64,000 nucleotides of DNA, taken from assembly GCA_030685015.1 (NCBI GenBank), contig JAUXWS010000019.1, forward strand, positions 1 to 64,000. The letters are read 5' to 3'. The notes below the pieces were generated by a model. The model had not been told where the DNA came from, made no database searches, and saw only the letters and a program-made list of their open reading frames with translations. Positions 1 through 7,818 of this stretch are shown in pieces. Position numbers and translations under genes: made by a program. Within the stretch, counting starts at the first letter, position 1. Each line of letters starts with the position of its first letter. Origin of the DNA: a bacterium. GTDB taxonomy: Bacteria; CAIWAD01.

Positions 1-1
1 G

Positions 2-142
2 GCCGTGCTGGTGGAAGGCACCCTGCCGGCGGGCACGCACCACCTGCCCTTCCAGGCCGGCCGCCTGGCCAGCGGCGTCTACCTGGTCACGCTGGAGGCG
101 GCGGGGCGGGCGCAGACGAGGACGGTGACGCTGCTGAGGTAA
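2..142 (+). CDS. C-terminal end of a secreted protein with a type IX sorting-like domain (partial)
   Basis: The reading frame is open from the window edge to a TAA at 140-142, giving 46 residues. The tail has the pattern of a type A C-terminal sorting domain of type IX secretion: a G-V-Y-L-V core, a short charged stretch, then R-T-V-T-L-L-R at the very end (compare the usual SGxYxVxL...KxxxxK). Such domains direct passage of secreted proteins across the outer membrane in FCB bacteria. The body of the protein lies outside the window, so its function is unknown. The family call rests on this short tail only. Confidence 0.6.
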   Translation, partial: AVLVEGTLPAGTHHLPFQAGRLASGVYLVTLEAAGRAQTRTVTLLR

Positions 143-640
143 GGCTTTGGTGTCAGGCATCATGCCTGGCACCTGGTCACGGGGGACGAGGAGGTCTTCG
201 AGGACCTGCTCGCGTCCAGTGAATTCATCGAAAACGCCTCGGCCTATGACGTCCCGCGCCTGACAGCGGCAGTCAGGTCCGATCTGGAGATCTTCCGGGA
301 GATAGCAGGCGAGACCGAGAGGGTGATCGCCGTCCGCGATCCCAAGCTGGCGGCACTGGTCGCTGAGCTGGAGTCCGTTGCGCGCAAGGCTGAGACCGAG
401 GCAATGGAAGAGGAGGACGCGCGCCAGAAGTAGAGTCGCCCTGGTCGCGAAGAGAGGAAGCCCAAACTACGTCTCGTGTTCGAGAGCACCTCTTCGTCCA
501 ATGATGAGAAAGCGCAATGCTTGGTCGAAGTAGTGGAGCACATCGGTGTGGAGCCCTTCCAGCCACCGGATCCTTTGCCTCCCATCACCGAAGACGAGAT
601 TCATCTGATCACATGGATGGCGATCACGTCCGGCGAGTGA
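143..640 (+). pseudogene. Decayed reading frame, two segments split by an in-frame stop
   Basis: One plus-strand frame runs from 143 to a TAG at 431-433 and continues in the same frame to a TGA at 638-640. Both segments read like real protein: the first is acidic and helical (for example DEEVFEDLL and ETEAMEEED), and the second ends in DEIHLITWM. There is no credible start codon with a ribosome binding site, and the frame starts directly at the palindrome. I read it as the 3' remnant of a lost gene with a premature stop. I do not recognise the family. The alternative is chance open frame in GC-rich DNA. Confidence 0.3.
149..173. repeat. Palindromic GGTGCCAGGC-type repeat
   Basis: Arms of 12 bases (GGTGTCAGGCAT and ATGCCTGGCACC, one mismatch) form a short hairpin seven bases after the stop of the preceding gene. 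The same core, GGTGCCAGG, is repeated seven times at 18928-19004. It may be an extragenic palindromic repeat or a weak terminator. No T-run follows. Confidence 0.5.
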
Positions 641-656
641 TTCAGTTACTCCCTGC

Positions 657-1874
657 TCACAGCTCTTCCGGCAGGTCCTCCCCGCGCGGTCCGATGTGGC
701 GGGCCGTGGGAAAGTACGCGGCGGCGGCGGCGGGATCCTTGAGGCCCTGGCCCGTGACGAGGAGGGCGACGCGCTCCCCGCGATCCACCAGACCCAGCTC
801 CAGGGCGCGGATCAGGCCGGCCAGCGCGGCGGCGCCGGCGGGTTCGGCGAAGATGCCGGTGGCGGCCCCCAGCAGCGCCACCGCGGCGCGCACCTCGTCG
901 TCGCTGACGCGGACGCAGCCGCCCTTCGTCCCACGCAGCGTCTGCAGGGCGTGGATGGCGTTGCGCGGTGCCTCCACATTCAGGCTGTCCGCCACGCTGT
1001 TCGCGCTCGGCACGCGGGCCGCCTCGGCCCTGCCCGCCTCCCAGCCGCGCGCCAAGGCGTCGGAGCCGCCGGCCTGGACGGCCAGCAGGCGCGGGGGACT
1101 CATGAGGAGCCCGGCCCGTGCCAGGTCGGCCAGTCCCTTGCCCAGCCCGCCCAGGATGACGCCGTCGCCCGCGCCGGTGAGCACGACGTCAAGGGCGTGG
1201 TCCGGCGCCTGGGTCATCAGTTCCAGCGCCGCCGTCTTCTTGCCCTCGATGGTGTAGGGGTTGAGCGCCGTGTTGCGGTTGTACCAGCCCCTGCTCCGGC
1301 AGGCCGCGGTGGACAGCTCGAAGGCGTCGTCGTAGCTGCCCTCCACCGCCAGCAGCATGGCCCCGCAGGCGCGGATGTGGAGCAGCTTGGCGGCCGGGGC
1401 CGAGGCCGGCACGAAGACCGCGGCGCGCAGGCCCATGGCCGCCGCGCAGGAGGCCAGCGCCGTGGCGGCGTTGCCCGTGGAGGCGGTGGCCACTGTCTTG
1501 AGCCCGTACTGGAGCGCTTTGGCGCAGACCAGCCACGAGGCGCGATCCTTGGTGGAGCCGCTGGGGTTGCGCGTGTCGTCCTTGACCCAGAGACGCGGCA
1601 TGCCCAGGTGGCGGCGCAGGGCGGGCACGGGCAGCAGGGGCGTGGCCCCGACAGGATGGTGGGGCAGCGCCAGGCCGGTGGGCAGAGGGAGCCAGGCGGG
1701 GAGATCGAGCGGGCTTTCGGGCCATCGGCCCGGAAGCGACTCCGGCTCCACCAGCAGCACGCCGCGGATGTGTCCGCCGGGAAGCTGGCGCCCGGCGCAG
1801 GCGGGGCAGACGAGCAGGGCGGGGTCCTCCTCGTGGACCCCGCCGCACTCGACACAACACAGGCGATAGCTCAT
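657..1874 (-). CDS. thrC: Threonine synthase-like PLP enzyme
   Basis: A 405-residue PLP-dependent enzyme of the tryptophan synthase beta fold. An N-terminal zinc ribbon (CCVECG, then CPAC about 15 residues later) precedes the catalytic domain, as in many threonine synthases. The PLP lysine lies in NPSGSTKDRAS and a Ser/Gly-rich phosphate loop is visible near TASTGNAAT. The ATG at 1874 is chosen over an upstream one because GGGACGAGGGAG lies just before it. It is the last gene of the purine-degradation run, 100 bases after ygeW. Classical threonine synthase makes threonine from phosphohomoserine. Here it may instead act on an amino acid produced by the pathway, filling the place held by ygeX (diaminopropionate ammonia-lyase) in E. 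coli. The substrate is inferred, not shown. Confidence 0.75.
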   Translation of the reverse strand: MSYRLCCVECGGVHEEDPALLVCPACAGRQLPGGHIRGVLLVEPESLPGRWPESPLDLPAWLPLPTGLALPHHPVGATPLLPVPALRRHLGMPRLWVKDDTRNPSGSTKDRASWLVCAKALQYGLKTVATASTGNAATALASCAAAMGLRAAVFVPASAPAAKLLHIRACGAMLLAVEGSYDDAFELSTAACRSRGWYNRNTALNPYTIEGKKTAALELMTQAPDHALDVVLTGAGDGVILGGLGKGLADLARAGLLMSPPRLLAVQAGGSDALARGWEAGRAEAARVPSANSVADSLNVEAPRNAIHALQTLRGTKGGCVRVSDDEVRAAVALLGAATGIFAEPAGAAALAGLIRALELGLVDRGERVALLVTGQGLKDPAAAAAYFPTARHIGPRGEDLPEEL

Positions 1875-1950
1875 GCTCCCTCGTCCCCGGGTCAGCGGAC
1901 TGGACCGGGGCATAATGGGTCAATGCGTCGTCCTCGAACCCCCATCCCGG

Positions 1951-1973
1951 CCTTCCCCCTTGCAGGGGGAAGG
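1951..1973. other. Perfect 10-bp hairpin between ygeW and the threonine synthase gene
   Basis: CCTTCCCCCT and AGGGGGAAGG pair perfectly around a TGC loop. The hairpin starts four bases after the ygeW stop and lies about 75 bases before the next start. There is no T-run on the minus strand, so it is more likely an mRNA-processing or attenuating structure, or a repeat, than a full terminator. Confidence 0.5.
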
Positions 1974-1976
1974 AGT

Positions 1977-2951
1977 CTACATCACGAGGGCCATCAGCGC
2001 CTTCTGCACGTGCAGACGGTTCTCCGCCTCGTCGTAGACCACCGACTGCGCCCCGTCGATCACCTCGTCGGTCACCTCGCGCCCGCGATCGGCGGGCAGC
2101 GGATGCATGTAGATCAGGTCCGACTGCCCCAGCTTCATCCGCTCCGCGTCGCAGCACCAGGTCGGATGCCGGGCGATCGCTTCCAGGCCCTTGGCCTTGT
2201 CCTGCGTGTGCATGAGCGGCCCCCACGACTTGGGGATGACGATGTCCGCCCCCTCGAAGGCATCCTCGAAGCGGTGGCTGATCTCGAAACGCGCCCCCCC
2301 TTCCGCCGCATTGCGGCGGGCCTGCTCCTCGATCTCCGGCATCAGGCGGAACTCCTCCGGGTAGGCCAGGGTCACGTCGATGCCGAAGCGTGGCATCATG
2401 AGGATGAGGCTCTGCGGCACGGAGAGCGGCCGCACGTAGTTGGGCGCGCTGGTCCAGGCCACGCCCAGCTTGAGCTTGCGTCCGTAGCCCTTGTGCTCGC
2501 GGATGGTCATGTAATCCGCCAGGATCTGGCAGGGGTGGTAGACGTCGCACTGCATGTTGATCACCGGCACGGTGGCATGCGCCGCCACCTCGCGCAGGTA
2601 GGGGTTCCCCTCGCGGAAGGCGCAGTGGCGGATGGCGATCGCCTCGCCGTAGCGCGACAACACGTTGGCCGTGTCCTTGGCGTTCTCGCCGTGGCTGATC
2701 TGCATCTTGTCCGGCGAGAGGAAGACGGCGTGCCCGCCCAGCTGCGTCATGCCCGTCTCGAAGGAGTTGCGCGTCCTCGTGCTGTTGTCGAAGAAGATCA
2801 TGTAAAGGGTCTTGCCGTCCAGAACGCGGTTGCCCACGCCCATCTTGCGCCCCAGCTTGAGCTGACGCGCCAGCTCGATCAGCTCCTCGATCTCCGTCGT
2901 GCTCCAGTCCTGCGTCGTGACGAAGTCGCGGCCATGGTACTTGCTTTCCAT
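1977..2951 (-). CDS. ygeW: Knotted carbamoyltransferase YgeW
   Basis: A 324-residue member of the aspartate/ornithine carbamoyltransferase superfamily. The carbamoyl-phosphate motif STRTR is at residues 57-61 (FFDNSTRTRNSF), the HPxQ-type motif reads DVYHPCQILAD, and the C-terminal MHPLPADRG matches the family HPLP motif. YgeW proteins are knotted transcarbamylases of unsettled substrate found in selenium-linked purine and uric acid degradation clusters; a carbamoyl-group transfer linked to ATP recovery is a common proposal. The start at 2951 lies seven bases after the ygeY stop, with GAGGGAGA in between. The protein looks somewhat shorter than the E. coli form, mainly at the N-terminus. Confidence 0.88.
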   Translation of the reverse strand: MESKYHGRDFVTTQDWSTTEIEELIELARQLKLGRKMGVGNRVLDGKTLYMIFFDNSTRTRNSFETGMTQLGGHAVFLSPDKMQISHGENAKDTANVLSRYGEAIAIRHCAFREGNPYLREVAAHATVPVINMQCDVYHPCQILADYMTIREHKGYGRKLKLGVAWTSAPNYVRPLSVPQSLILMMPRFGIDVTLAYPEEFRLMPEIEEQARRNAAEGGARFEISHRFEDAFEGADIVIPKSWGPLMHTQDKAKGLEAIARHPTWCCDAERMKLGQSDLIYMHPLPADRGREVTDEVIDGAQSVVYDEAENRLHVQKALMALVM

Positions 2952-2958
2952 CTCTCCC

Positions 2959-4170
2959 TCACATCAATTCTTGACTGTGCCCGGCCAGCAGGACGGCCAT
3001 GCGGGCGTAGACGGCGGCGGCCCGCGCCAGGTCCTCCTCCGCCACCCACTCCCCGGTGGAGTGGGACAATTCCTCCCGCCCCGGGGCGAAACCCACGGTG
3101 GGGATGCCCAGCCGTCCCATCGTCGCCACGCCGTTGGTTGAAAAAGTCCAGCGTGAAACCAGGGGCGGCGCCCCCAGCACTTGCTCCGCCGCGCGGGCGC
3201 TGAGCCGCACGAGGGGATGGTCCTCGGCCAGCACCCAGGTGGGGAAGCTCTTGGGCTGCCGCACGGCGAGGCCCCGCCAGCTGACGGCCTCGTAGACCGG
3301 CAGCTCCACCACGGCGTCCCCCAGGCGGGGCAGGCGGCGGATCTGCTCGAGGGCCCCCTCCACCGTCTCTCCCGCCGTCAGGCGACGGTCGATCCAGATG
3401 CGCGCTTGGTCGGGCACGGCGCAGAGGCTGGGCGTCTTGCAGTCGATGTGCGACACCGTCACCGTGCCCTTGCCCAGGAAGGGGTCCGTCGCCAGGGTCG
3501 CGTTCAGCGCCTCGATGTCCTGGAGGATGGGCGCCATTTTGTAGATGGCGTTGACGCCGCGTTCACAGTGGGCGCCATGGGCCGAGACGCCCCGCGTCGT
3601 GACGCTGATCTCCATCCGGCCACGATGTCCGCGATGGATGGCCAGGTCGGTCGGCTCGCCCAGGATGACGGCATGGGGCCGCAGGCCCTCCCGCTCGATG
3701 AGGTGCTGCAGCGGCAGGCCGTCGCAGTCCTCCTCCATCACGCTGGCCACCAGGTATGCTGTCAGGCCGGGCGGCCAGCCTGACTCCTTGAGCGCGGCCA
3801 TGCCGTAGGCCATGCAGGCGATGGCGGGCAGCTCGTCCACCGCCCCCCGTCCCCACACCCTGCCGCCCTCGCGCTTGCCCAGGAAGGGGTCGTGCTCCCA
3901 GCTGGCGGGATCGCCCACCCCCACGCAGTCGACGTGGCCGTCGAAAAGCAGGGTGAGCGGCCCGCTCCCCATGCGCGCCACCACGCTGCCCAGACCGTCG
4001 AACCGGACCTCGTCGAAGCCCAGCGCCTCGTACTCGGCCTTGACGCGCCGGCAGCGTTCCTCCTCGCGGCAGCTCTCGGCGGGAATGGCGATCATCTCCC
4101 GCAGGAAGCGGACCATCGCCTCGTGACGTATTCCAACCAGCCGCTCCAGTTCCGGTCCCATCATGCTCAT
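2959..4170 (-). CDS. ygeY: YgeY-type M20-family hydrolase
   Basis: A 403-residue peptidase M20/M28-type metallohydrolase. Visible metal and catalytic positions are the DGHVDCVGVGD segment, GRGAVDELPA, the EED acidic pair (ASVMEEDCDG), EPTDL, and the dimerisation-domain SAHGAH. YgeY enzymes are always found with YgeW and SsnA in selenium-metabolism clusters and probably cleave an amide or ureido intermediate of purine breakdown. Start at 4170 follows GAAAGGAGC by about ten bases. A second ATG two codons downstream is possible. It lies downstream of the inserted HepT-MntA pair and just upstream of ygeW. Confidence 0.88.
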   Translation of the reverse strand: MSMMGPELERLVGIRHEAMVRFLREMIAIPAESCREEERCRRVKAEYEALGFDEVRFDGLGSVVARMGSGPLTLLFDGHVDCVGVGDPASWEHDPFLGKREGGRVWGRGAVDELPAIACMAYGMAALKESGWPPGLTAYLVASVMEEDCDGLPLQHLIEREGLRPHAVILGEPTDLAIHRGHRGRMEISVTTRGVSAHGAHCERGVNAIYKMAPILQDIEALNATLATDPFLGKGTVTVSHIDCKTPSLCAVPDQARIWIDRRLTAGETVEGALEQIRRLPRLGDAVVELPVYEAVSWRGLAVRQPKSFPTWVLAEDHPLVRLSARAAEQVLGAPPLVSRWTFSTNGVATMGRLGIPTVGFAPGREELSHSTGEWVAEEDLARAAAVYARMAVLLAGHSQELM

Positions 4171-4229
4171 CGCCGCATGCTCCTTTCAACCGCGGATCGA
4201 CGCCCGGCTGTCACAGGTGCAGGATGCGC

Positions 4230-4547
4230 TCACGGCAGCCTTCCTTCGTGAATCACAATGCCCTCTTCCTTGATCAAGCCGCGGAAATGATCGCTGGTCC
4301 TGGCCCAATCCAACAAGTCGACGCGGAAGGACAAGTCCGATTCAGCAAAAGCCTCGCGCAGATCGGCGAGCACGGCGAGTGGCAGGGGATGGTCACCCAT
4401 CAAGGCCAGATCCAGATCGGACATGCGACGCGCATCTCCCCGGGCGCGGGAGCCGAAGACACGCACCTCGCGATCTGGCGCATGCTGCCGAAGCACGGCC
4501 AGCACAATGCCCAGCTGCGATTCGGTCAACTGAAGCGAGGGACTCAT
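4230..4547 (-). CDS. mntA: MntA-type nucleotidyltransferase antitoxin
   Basis: A 105-residue minimal nucleotidyltransferase. The active-site signature GSX10DXD is exact: G32-S33, then D44 and D46 in GSRARGDARRMSDLD. In characterised pairs MntA adds AMP to its partner HepT and so silences the toxin. The start overlaps the stop of the preceding hepT gene by ATGA, the usual toxin-first order. The pair sits on the same strand inside the purine operon, between the PLP enzyme and ygeY, as if inserted. Confidence 0.88.
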   Translation of the reverse strand: MSPSLQLTESQLGIVLAVLRQHAPDREVRVFGSRARGDARRMSDLDLALMGDHPLPLAVLADLREAFAESDLSFRVDLLDWARTSDHFRGLIKEEGIVIHEGRLP

Positions 4548-4951
4548 CGACCGGATCCAGCCTGCATGGACCTGAGCAGGTGGAGCGCCTCTTCATGGAA
4601 CGCGGGAATCTCCTGCACCACCTCCATGGCCACGTCCTCATCATAGGTGTGGCTCGATTTGCTCCGCAACTCTCTCCAGCGCTTCCAGGAAGCCCAACCA
4701 CCCAGCAGCAGATCTTGTTCGTCGGCCATGCGGATCAGGGTGGCGAAATCCGCGGTCCGCACGTCCTCCGCGCTGGCCGAGCGGGAGGCAAGGAAGCGTC
4801 GCAGTCTATTGTGTGACAGCTCATAGGTGAACTCGAAGCGCTGCACAAGGCCATCCCGGATCTGGTCATCGTCGGGAGAGGCGGCGACGCGGTCGATTCC
4901 TGCCCTCAGCTTCTCAACTGCCCGCTCGAGAGCACTTAGATCAACCTTCAT
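4544..4951 (-). CDS. hepT: HepT-type HEPN ribonuclease toxin
   Basis: A 135-residue all-helical HEPN protein (nucleotidyltransferase substrate-binding type). The RX4HXY ribonuclease and modification motif is intact: R96, H101 and Y103 in RSKSSHTYD. The tyrosine is the residue AMPylated by MntA in known systems. The start at 4951 is chosen because GGAGGG lies seven bases upstream. An alternative ATG six codons earlier lacks this spacing. The gene begins 38 bases after the stop of the PLP-enzyme gene. Lower GC at several positions compared with its neighbours would fit recent acquisition, but I could not measure this. Confidence 0.88.
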   Translation of the reverse strand: MKVDLSALERAVEKLRAGIDRVAASPDDDQIRDGLVQRFEFTYELSHNRLRRFLASRSASAEDVRTADFATLIRMADEQDLLLGGWASWKRWRELRSKSSHTYDEDVAMEVVQEIPAFHEEALHLLRSMQAGSGR

Positions 4952-4989
4952 GCCAAGTCCCTCCATCATCAGCCCCGGAAGCAATCGTC

Positions 4990-6441
4990 CTACTGCCGGA
5001 TCGACGCCCCGCTGTCCAGATTGAAGCGGAGGATCTCCTCGTCCCAGGCGGGCAGCTCCTCCTTTAGGGCCGCCCAGAAGCCGGGATCCCACAGCAGATT
5101 GAGCTCCTCCACCGAGCGCCCCTGCTGCTCCACCCAGGTGAAGTACTTGAGGTTGTGCAGGGCCTTGCGCTCGGGATAGGTCAGCTCGCGGAAGGCGTCG
5201 GCGCGCTGGCCAAGCAGGCGCCGCTCGTGGTCGGCGCGGGCGTCGGCGGCGCGGTAGGGTCCGTGCGCCGTCTCCAGCTCCGCCAAGCGGGTGCGGTAGA
5301 GTTCCACCGAGTCGGTGAAGGAGGTGAAGAGGGTGTGCGACTCGTCCAGTTCGAACCAGCGGGCCGTCTTGATGCAGGCAAGCAGGTTGCAGATGCTGGA
5401 GATGCCCAGCCAGGGCAGGCGGGCCAGCACCACGTCGCGCACGCCCATGGAGCTGAGATGTTCGCCGCCGGCTGGCTCGTTGAAGAGGCGCAGCAGGCGC
5501 ATCGTGTCCTCGTCGTCGATGGCGCAGACGGCGTCCGTGGTGCGGGCGTTGTGGATCCAGGGGATGTGCTTGTCGCCGATCCCCTCGATGCGGTGTCCGC
5601 CGAAGCCGTTCTGCAGAAGGGTGGGGCACTGCAGGGCCTCCGCCGCGACGATGCGCCCGCCGGGCAGCTCGTCCTTGAGGCGGTCCCCCGCGGCCAGCGT
5701 GCCGCCCGAACCGGTGGCGCCCACCCAGTGCGCCTGGCCCTCCTCCAAGCCGTGCCGGCGGGCGATCTCCAGCGCGGCCGATCCCGTCACCGCGTAGTGC
5801 CACAGGTAGTTGCCGAACTCCTCGAACTGGTTGAAGATGACGGCGTCGCCCCGCTCGGCGCGGATCCGCCAGCAGGCGTCGAAAATCTCCTTGACGTTGC
5901 TCTCGCAGCCGGGCGTGGCCATGATCTCGGCGCCGATCTCCTCCAGCCAGCGGAAGCGCTCGCGGCTCATCTCCTCGGGCAGGATGGCCAGGGGCCGGCA
6001 ACCGAGCAGGACGCTGTCGAAGGCGCCGCCACGGCAGTAGTTGCCCGTGCTGGGCCAGACGGCGAGCTGGGTGGTGGGGTCGAAATCGCCGCGCACGAGA
6101 CGGGGCACCAGGCAACCGAAGGCCGCCCCCACCTTGTGCGCCCCGGTGGGAAAGAAGTGCCCGGCCAGCCCGACGATGCGCGCCTTGACGCCGCTGATCT
6201 CGGGCGGGATCTCCAGGGCGTTGACGGACCCGAAACCGCCGTTCGGATCGTTCTTCCAGGTGATGCGGAAGAGGTTGAGGGGGTCCACCGCCTGCATGTC
6301 CACCTTGGCCAGGGCGGCGCGGACCTCCGCTGGAATCAGCTCCGGCCGCTGTTGCTGGGCCAGGGTCGGAATGACGATGCCCCGCTCCCGGCAGCGCGCC
6401 AGCGCCCGCTCCCTCACCATGGCACGATGGTCCTTGTTCAC
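4990..6441 (-). CDS. PLP-dependent enzyme, cysteine synthase/tryptophan synthase beta superfamily
   Basis: A 483-residue fold-type II PLP enzyme. The lysine expected to hold PLP is in FFPTGAHKVGAAFG, the substrate loop reads WPSTGNYCRGGAF, and the glycine-rich phosphate site is VGATGSGGTLAAGD. It is longer than ordinary cysteine synthase (about 310 residues), with a C-terminal helical extension of about 120 residues. The start is GTG at 6441, with GGGAGG four to five bases upstream. Its place between ssnA and ygeY suggests that it processes an amino acid (such as a diaminopropionate or serine derivative) released from the purine ring. No ygeX homologue is present in the window, so this gene or the ThrC-like one may replace it. 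That role is inference. Confidence 0.75.
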   Translation of the reverse strand: MNKDHRAMVRERALARCRERGIVIPTLAQQQRPELIPAEVRAALAKVDMQAVDPLNLFRITWKNDPNGGFGSVNALEIPPEISGVKARIVGLAGHFFPTGAHKVGAAFGCLVPRLVRGDFDPTTQLAVWPSTGNYCRGGAFDSVLLGCRPLAILPEEMSRERFRWLEEIGAEIMATPGCESNVKEIFDACWRIRAERGDAVIFNQFEEFGNYLWHYAVTGSAALEIARRHGLEEGQAHWVGATGSGGTLAAGDRLKDELPGGRIVAAEALQCPTLLQNGFGGHRIEGIGDKHIPWIHNARTTDAVCAIDDEDTMRLLRLFNEPAGGEHLSSMGVRDVVLARLPWLGISSICNLLACIKTARWFELDESHTLFTSFTDSVELYRTRLAELETAHGPYRAADARADHERRLLGQRADAFRELTYPERKALHNLKYFTWVEQQGRSVEELNLLWDPGFWAALKEELPAWDEEILRFNLDSGASIRQ

Positions 6442-6456
6442 AAGGCCTCCCGTTCT

Positions 6457-7818
6457 TCAGTCGCCGCCAAGATAAGGTGTGCCCGCGGCCAGCCCGGCGA
6501 AGCGCCGCCAGAGCGCGCGACGCACCGGCTCCGCTTCCCGCGCCGTCCGCTCCGCGTCCTGGCGGACCGCGATGAAGTCCCGCACGAGGAAGGATCCCTG
6601 CGCCACCGTGTGGCGCACACGGAAGGGGGTCAGGCCGAAGACGATGTGCGCCGTCAGGTTCTCCGCCTTTGGCGTCGCCCCCGTCGCGTCATCCACCACG
6701 ATCAGGTCGGCCGGCGCGCCTGCCTCCAGCCTGCCATAACCGGGCTGACCGAAGAGGGAGGCCAGGTGTGCGCGCGCGCCGTCCAGCAGGCCGGCCGTCT
6801 CCCGCCAGCCGGCCCCCGGGTCGCCCGAGCCCTGGCGGTGCAAGAGGAATGCGCAGCGCAGCGCCTGGAGCAGGCAGGGACTCATCCCGTCCGTGCCCAG
6901 GCCCAGTCTGGCGCCGGCCCGGCGCGCCGCCGCCAGGTCCAGGCGTCCCACCTGGTTGTTGGCGTTGGACTCCGGGTTGTGGACGAGCAGAGCGCCGCGC
7001 GCGCCCAGCCGTGCGAAGTCGGTCTCCCCCAGGTGGACGCCGTGGACGATCCAGGAGGCGGGTCCCAGCAGGCCATGACGCTCCAGGCGCGAGAGCGGCT
7101 CCTCCCCGTGGCGCTGGCGGCACTCCTCCCCATCCAGGCGGTCCTCCGCCACATGGACGTGCACGTCGCCGCTCTCACACAGGTCCGCGGCCCGGGCCAG
7201 CGTGCGATCGGAGAGGGTGAAGGCGGCATGGAGTCCCAGCAGGCCGCGGAAGCGCGGATGATGGCGCGTCTCCTCGCGGAAGCGTCGGCTCTCCTCAAGG
7301 CCCGCCGCCGCCCCGGCCGCGCCGTTGCGGTCGCTCGCCTCGTAGCAGAGGACGGCGGAGAGGCCGGCCCGCTCCAGCTCATCGGCCACCATGTCCAGCA
7401 CGCCCGTGATGAGGGAGGGCGAGGCATGGTGGTCGACCACCGTCGTGCAACCGGCCAGCGCGCAGCGCAGGGCGCCCAGCCGCACGCTGTGGCGCACGCT
7501 GGCCTCGTCGTGGGCGCGATCCAGCCGCCACCAGAGGCGGTCCAGCCGCTGCCCGAATCCGTCGATGGGCAAGCCGGGATCCAGGCCCGTCGCCAGGGCG
7601 GAGTAGAGGTGGTGATGGGCGTTGATCAGCCCCGGCGCGATCCAGCCGCCGTGGGCCTCGTGTGACACGGCGTCGGGGTGGGCCGCCTCCACCTCTTCCC
7701 GCGGACCGGCCGCCACGATCCGACCGCCGCGCCAGGCCACGGCGCCGTCGGGCAGTGTCAAGGCGGCCGACCAGTCGGCCAGCAGCGCGCCGCCACGCAG
7801 CAGATGGGTCTCAGCCAT
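6457..7818 (-). CDS. ssnA: SsnA-type amidohydrolase
   Basis: A 453-residue amidohydrolase-superfamily enzyme related to cytosine and guanine deaminases. Metal ligands are visible in INAHHHLYSA (H68 to H70), HVHVAED and GTDGM. SsnA is a fixed member of the selenium-linked purine cluster, and a deaminase-like or ring-opening step is the usual proposal. The gene overlaps the end of the upstream hydantoinase gene by 8 bases, and the PLP-enzyme gene follows 16 bases after its stop, so translation is probably coupled. Family length and motif spacing look normal. Confidence 0.85.
   Translation of the reverse strand: MAETHLLRGGALLADWSAALTLPDGAVAWRGGRIVAAGPREEVEAAHPDAVSHEAHGGWIAPGLINAHHHLYSALATGLDPGLPIDGFGQRLDRLWWRLDRAHDEASVRHSVRLGALRCALAGCTTVVDHHASPSLITGVLDMVADELERAGLSAVLCYEASDRNGAAGAAAGLEESRRFREETRHHPRFRGLLGLHAAFTLSDRTLARAADLCESGDVHVHVAEDRLDGEECRQRHGEEPLSRLERHGLLGPASWIVHGVHLGETDFARLGARGALLVHNPESNANNQVGRLDLAAARRAGARLGLGTDGMSPCLLQALRCAFLLHRQGSGDPGAGWRETAGLLDGARAHLASLFGQPGYGRLEAGAPADLIVVDDATGATPKAENLTAHIVFGLTPFRVRHTVAQGSFLVRDFIAVRQDAERTAREAEPVRRALWRRFAGLAAGTPYLGGD

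Noticed and set aside
5155-7665. 836-residue plus-strand frame opposite the PLP enzyme and ssnA
   Set aside because: It spans two real minus-strand genes and shows no domain or motif.
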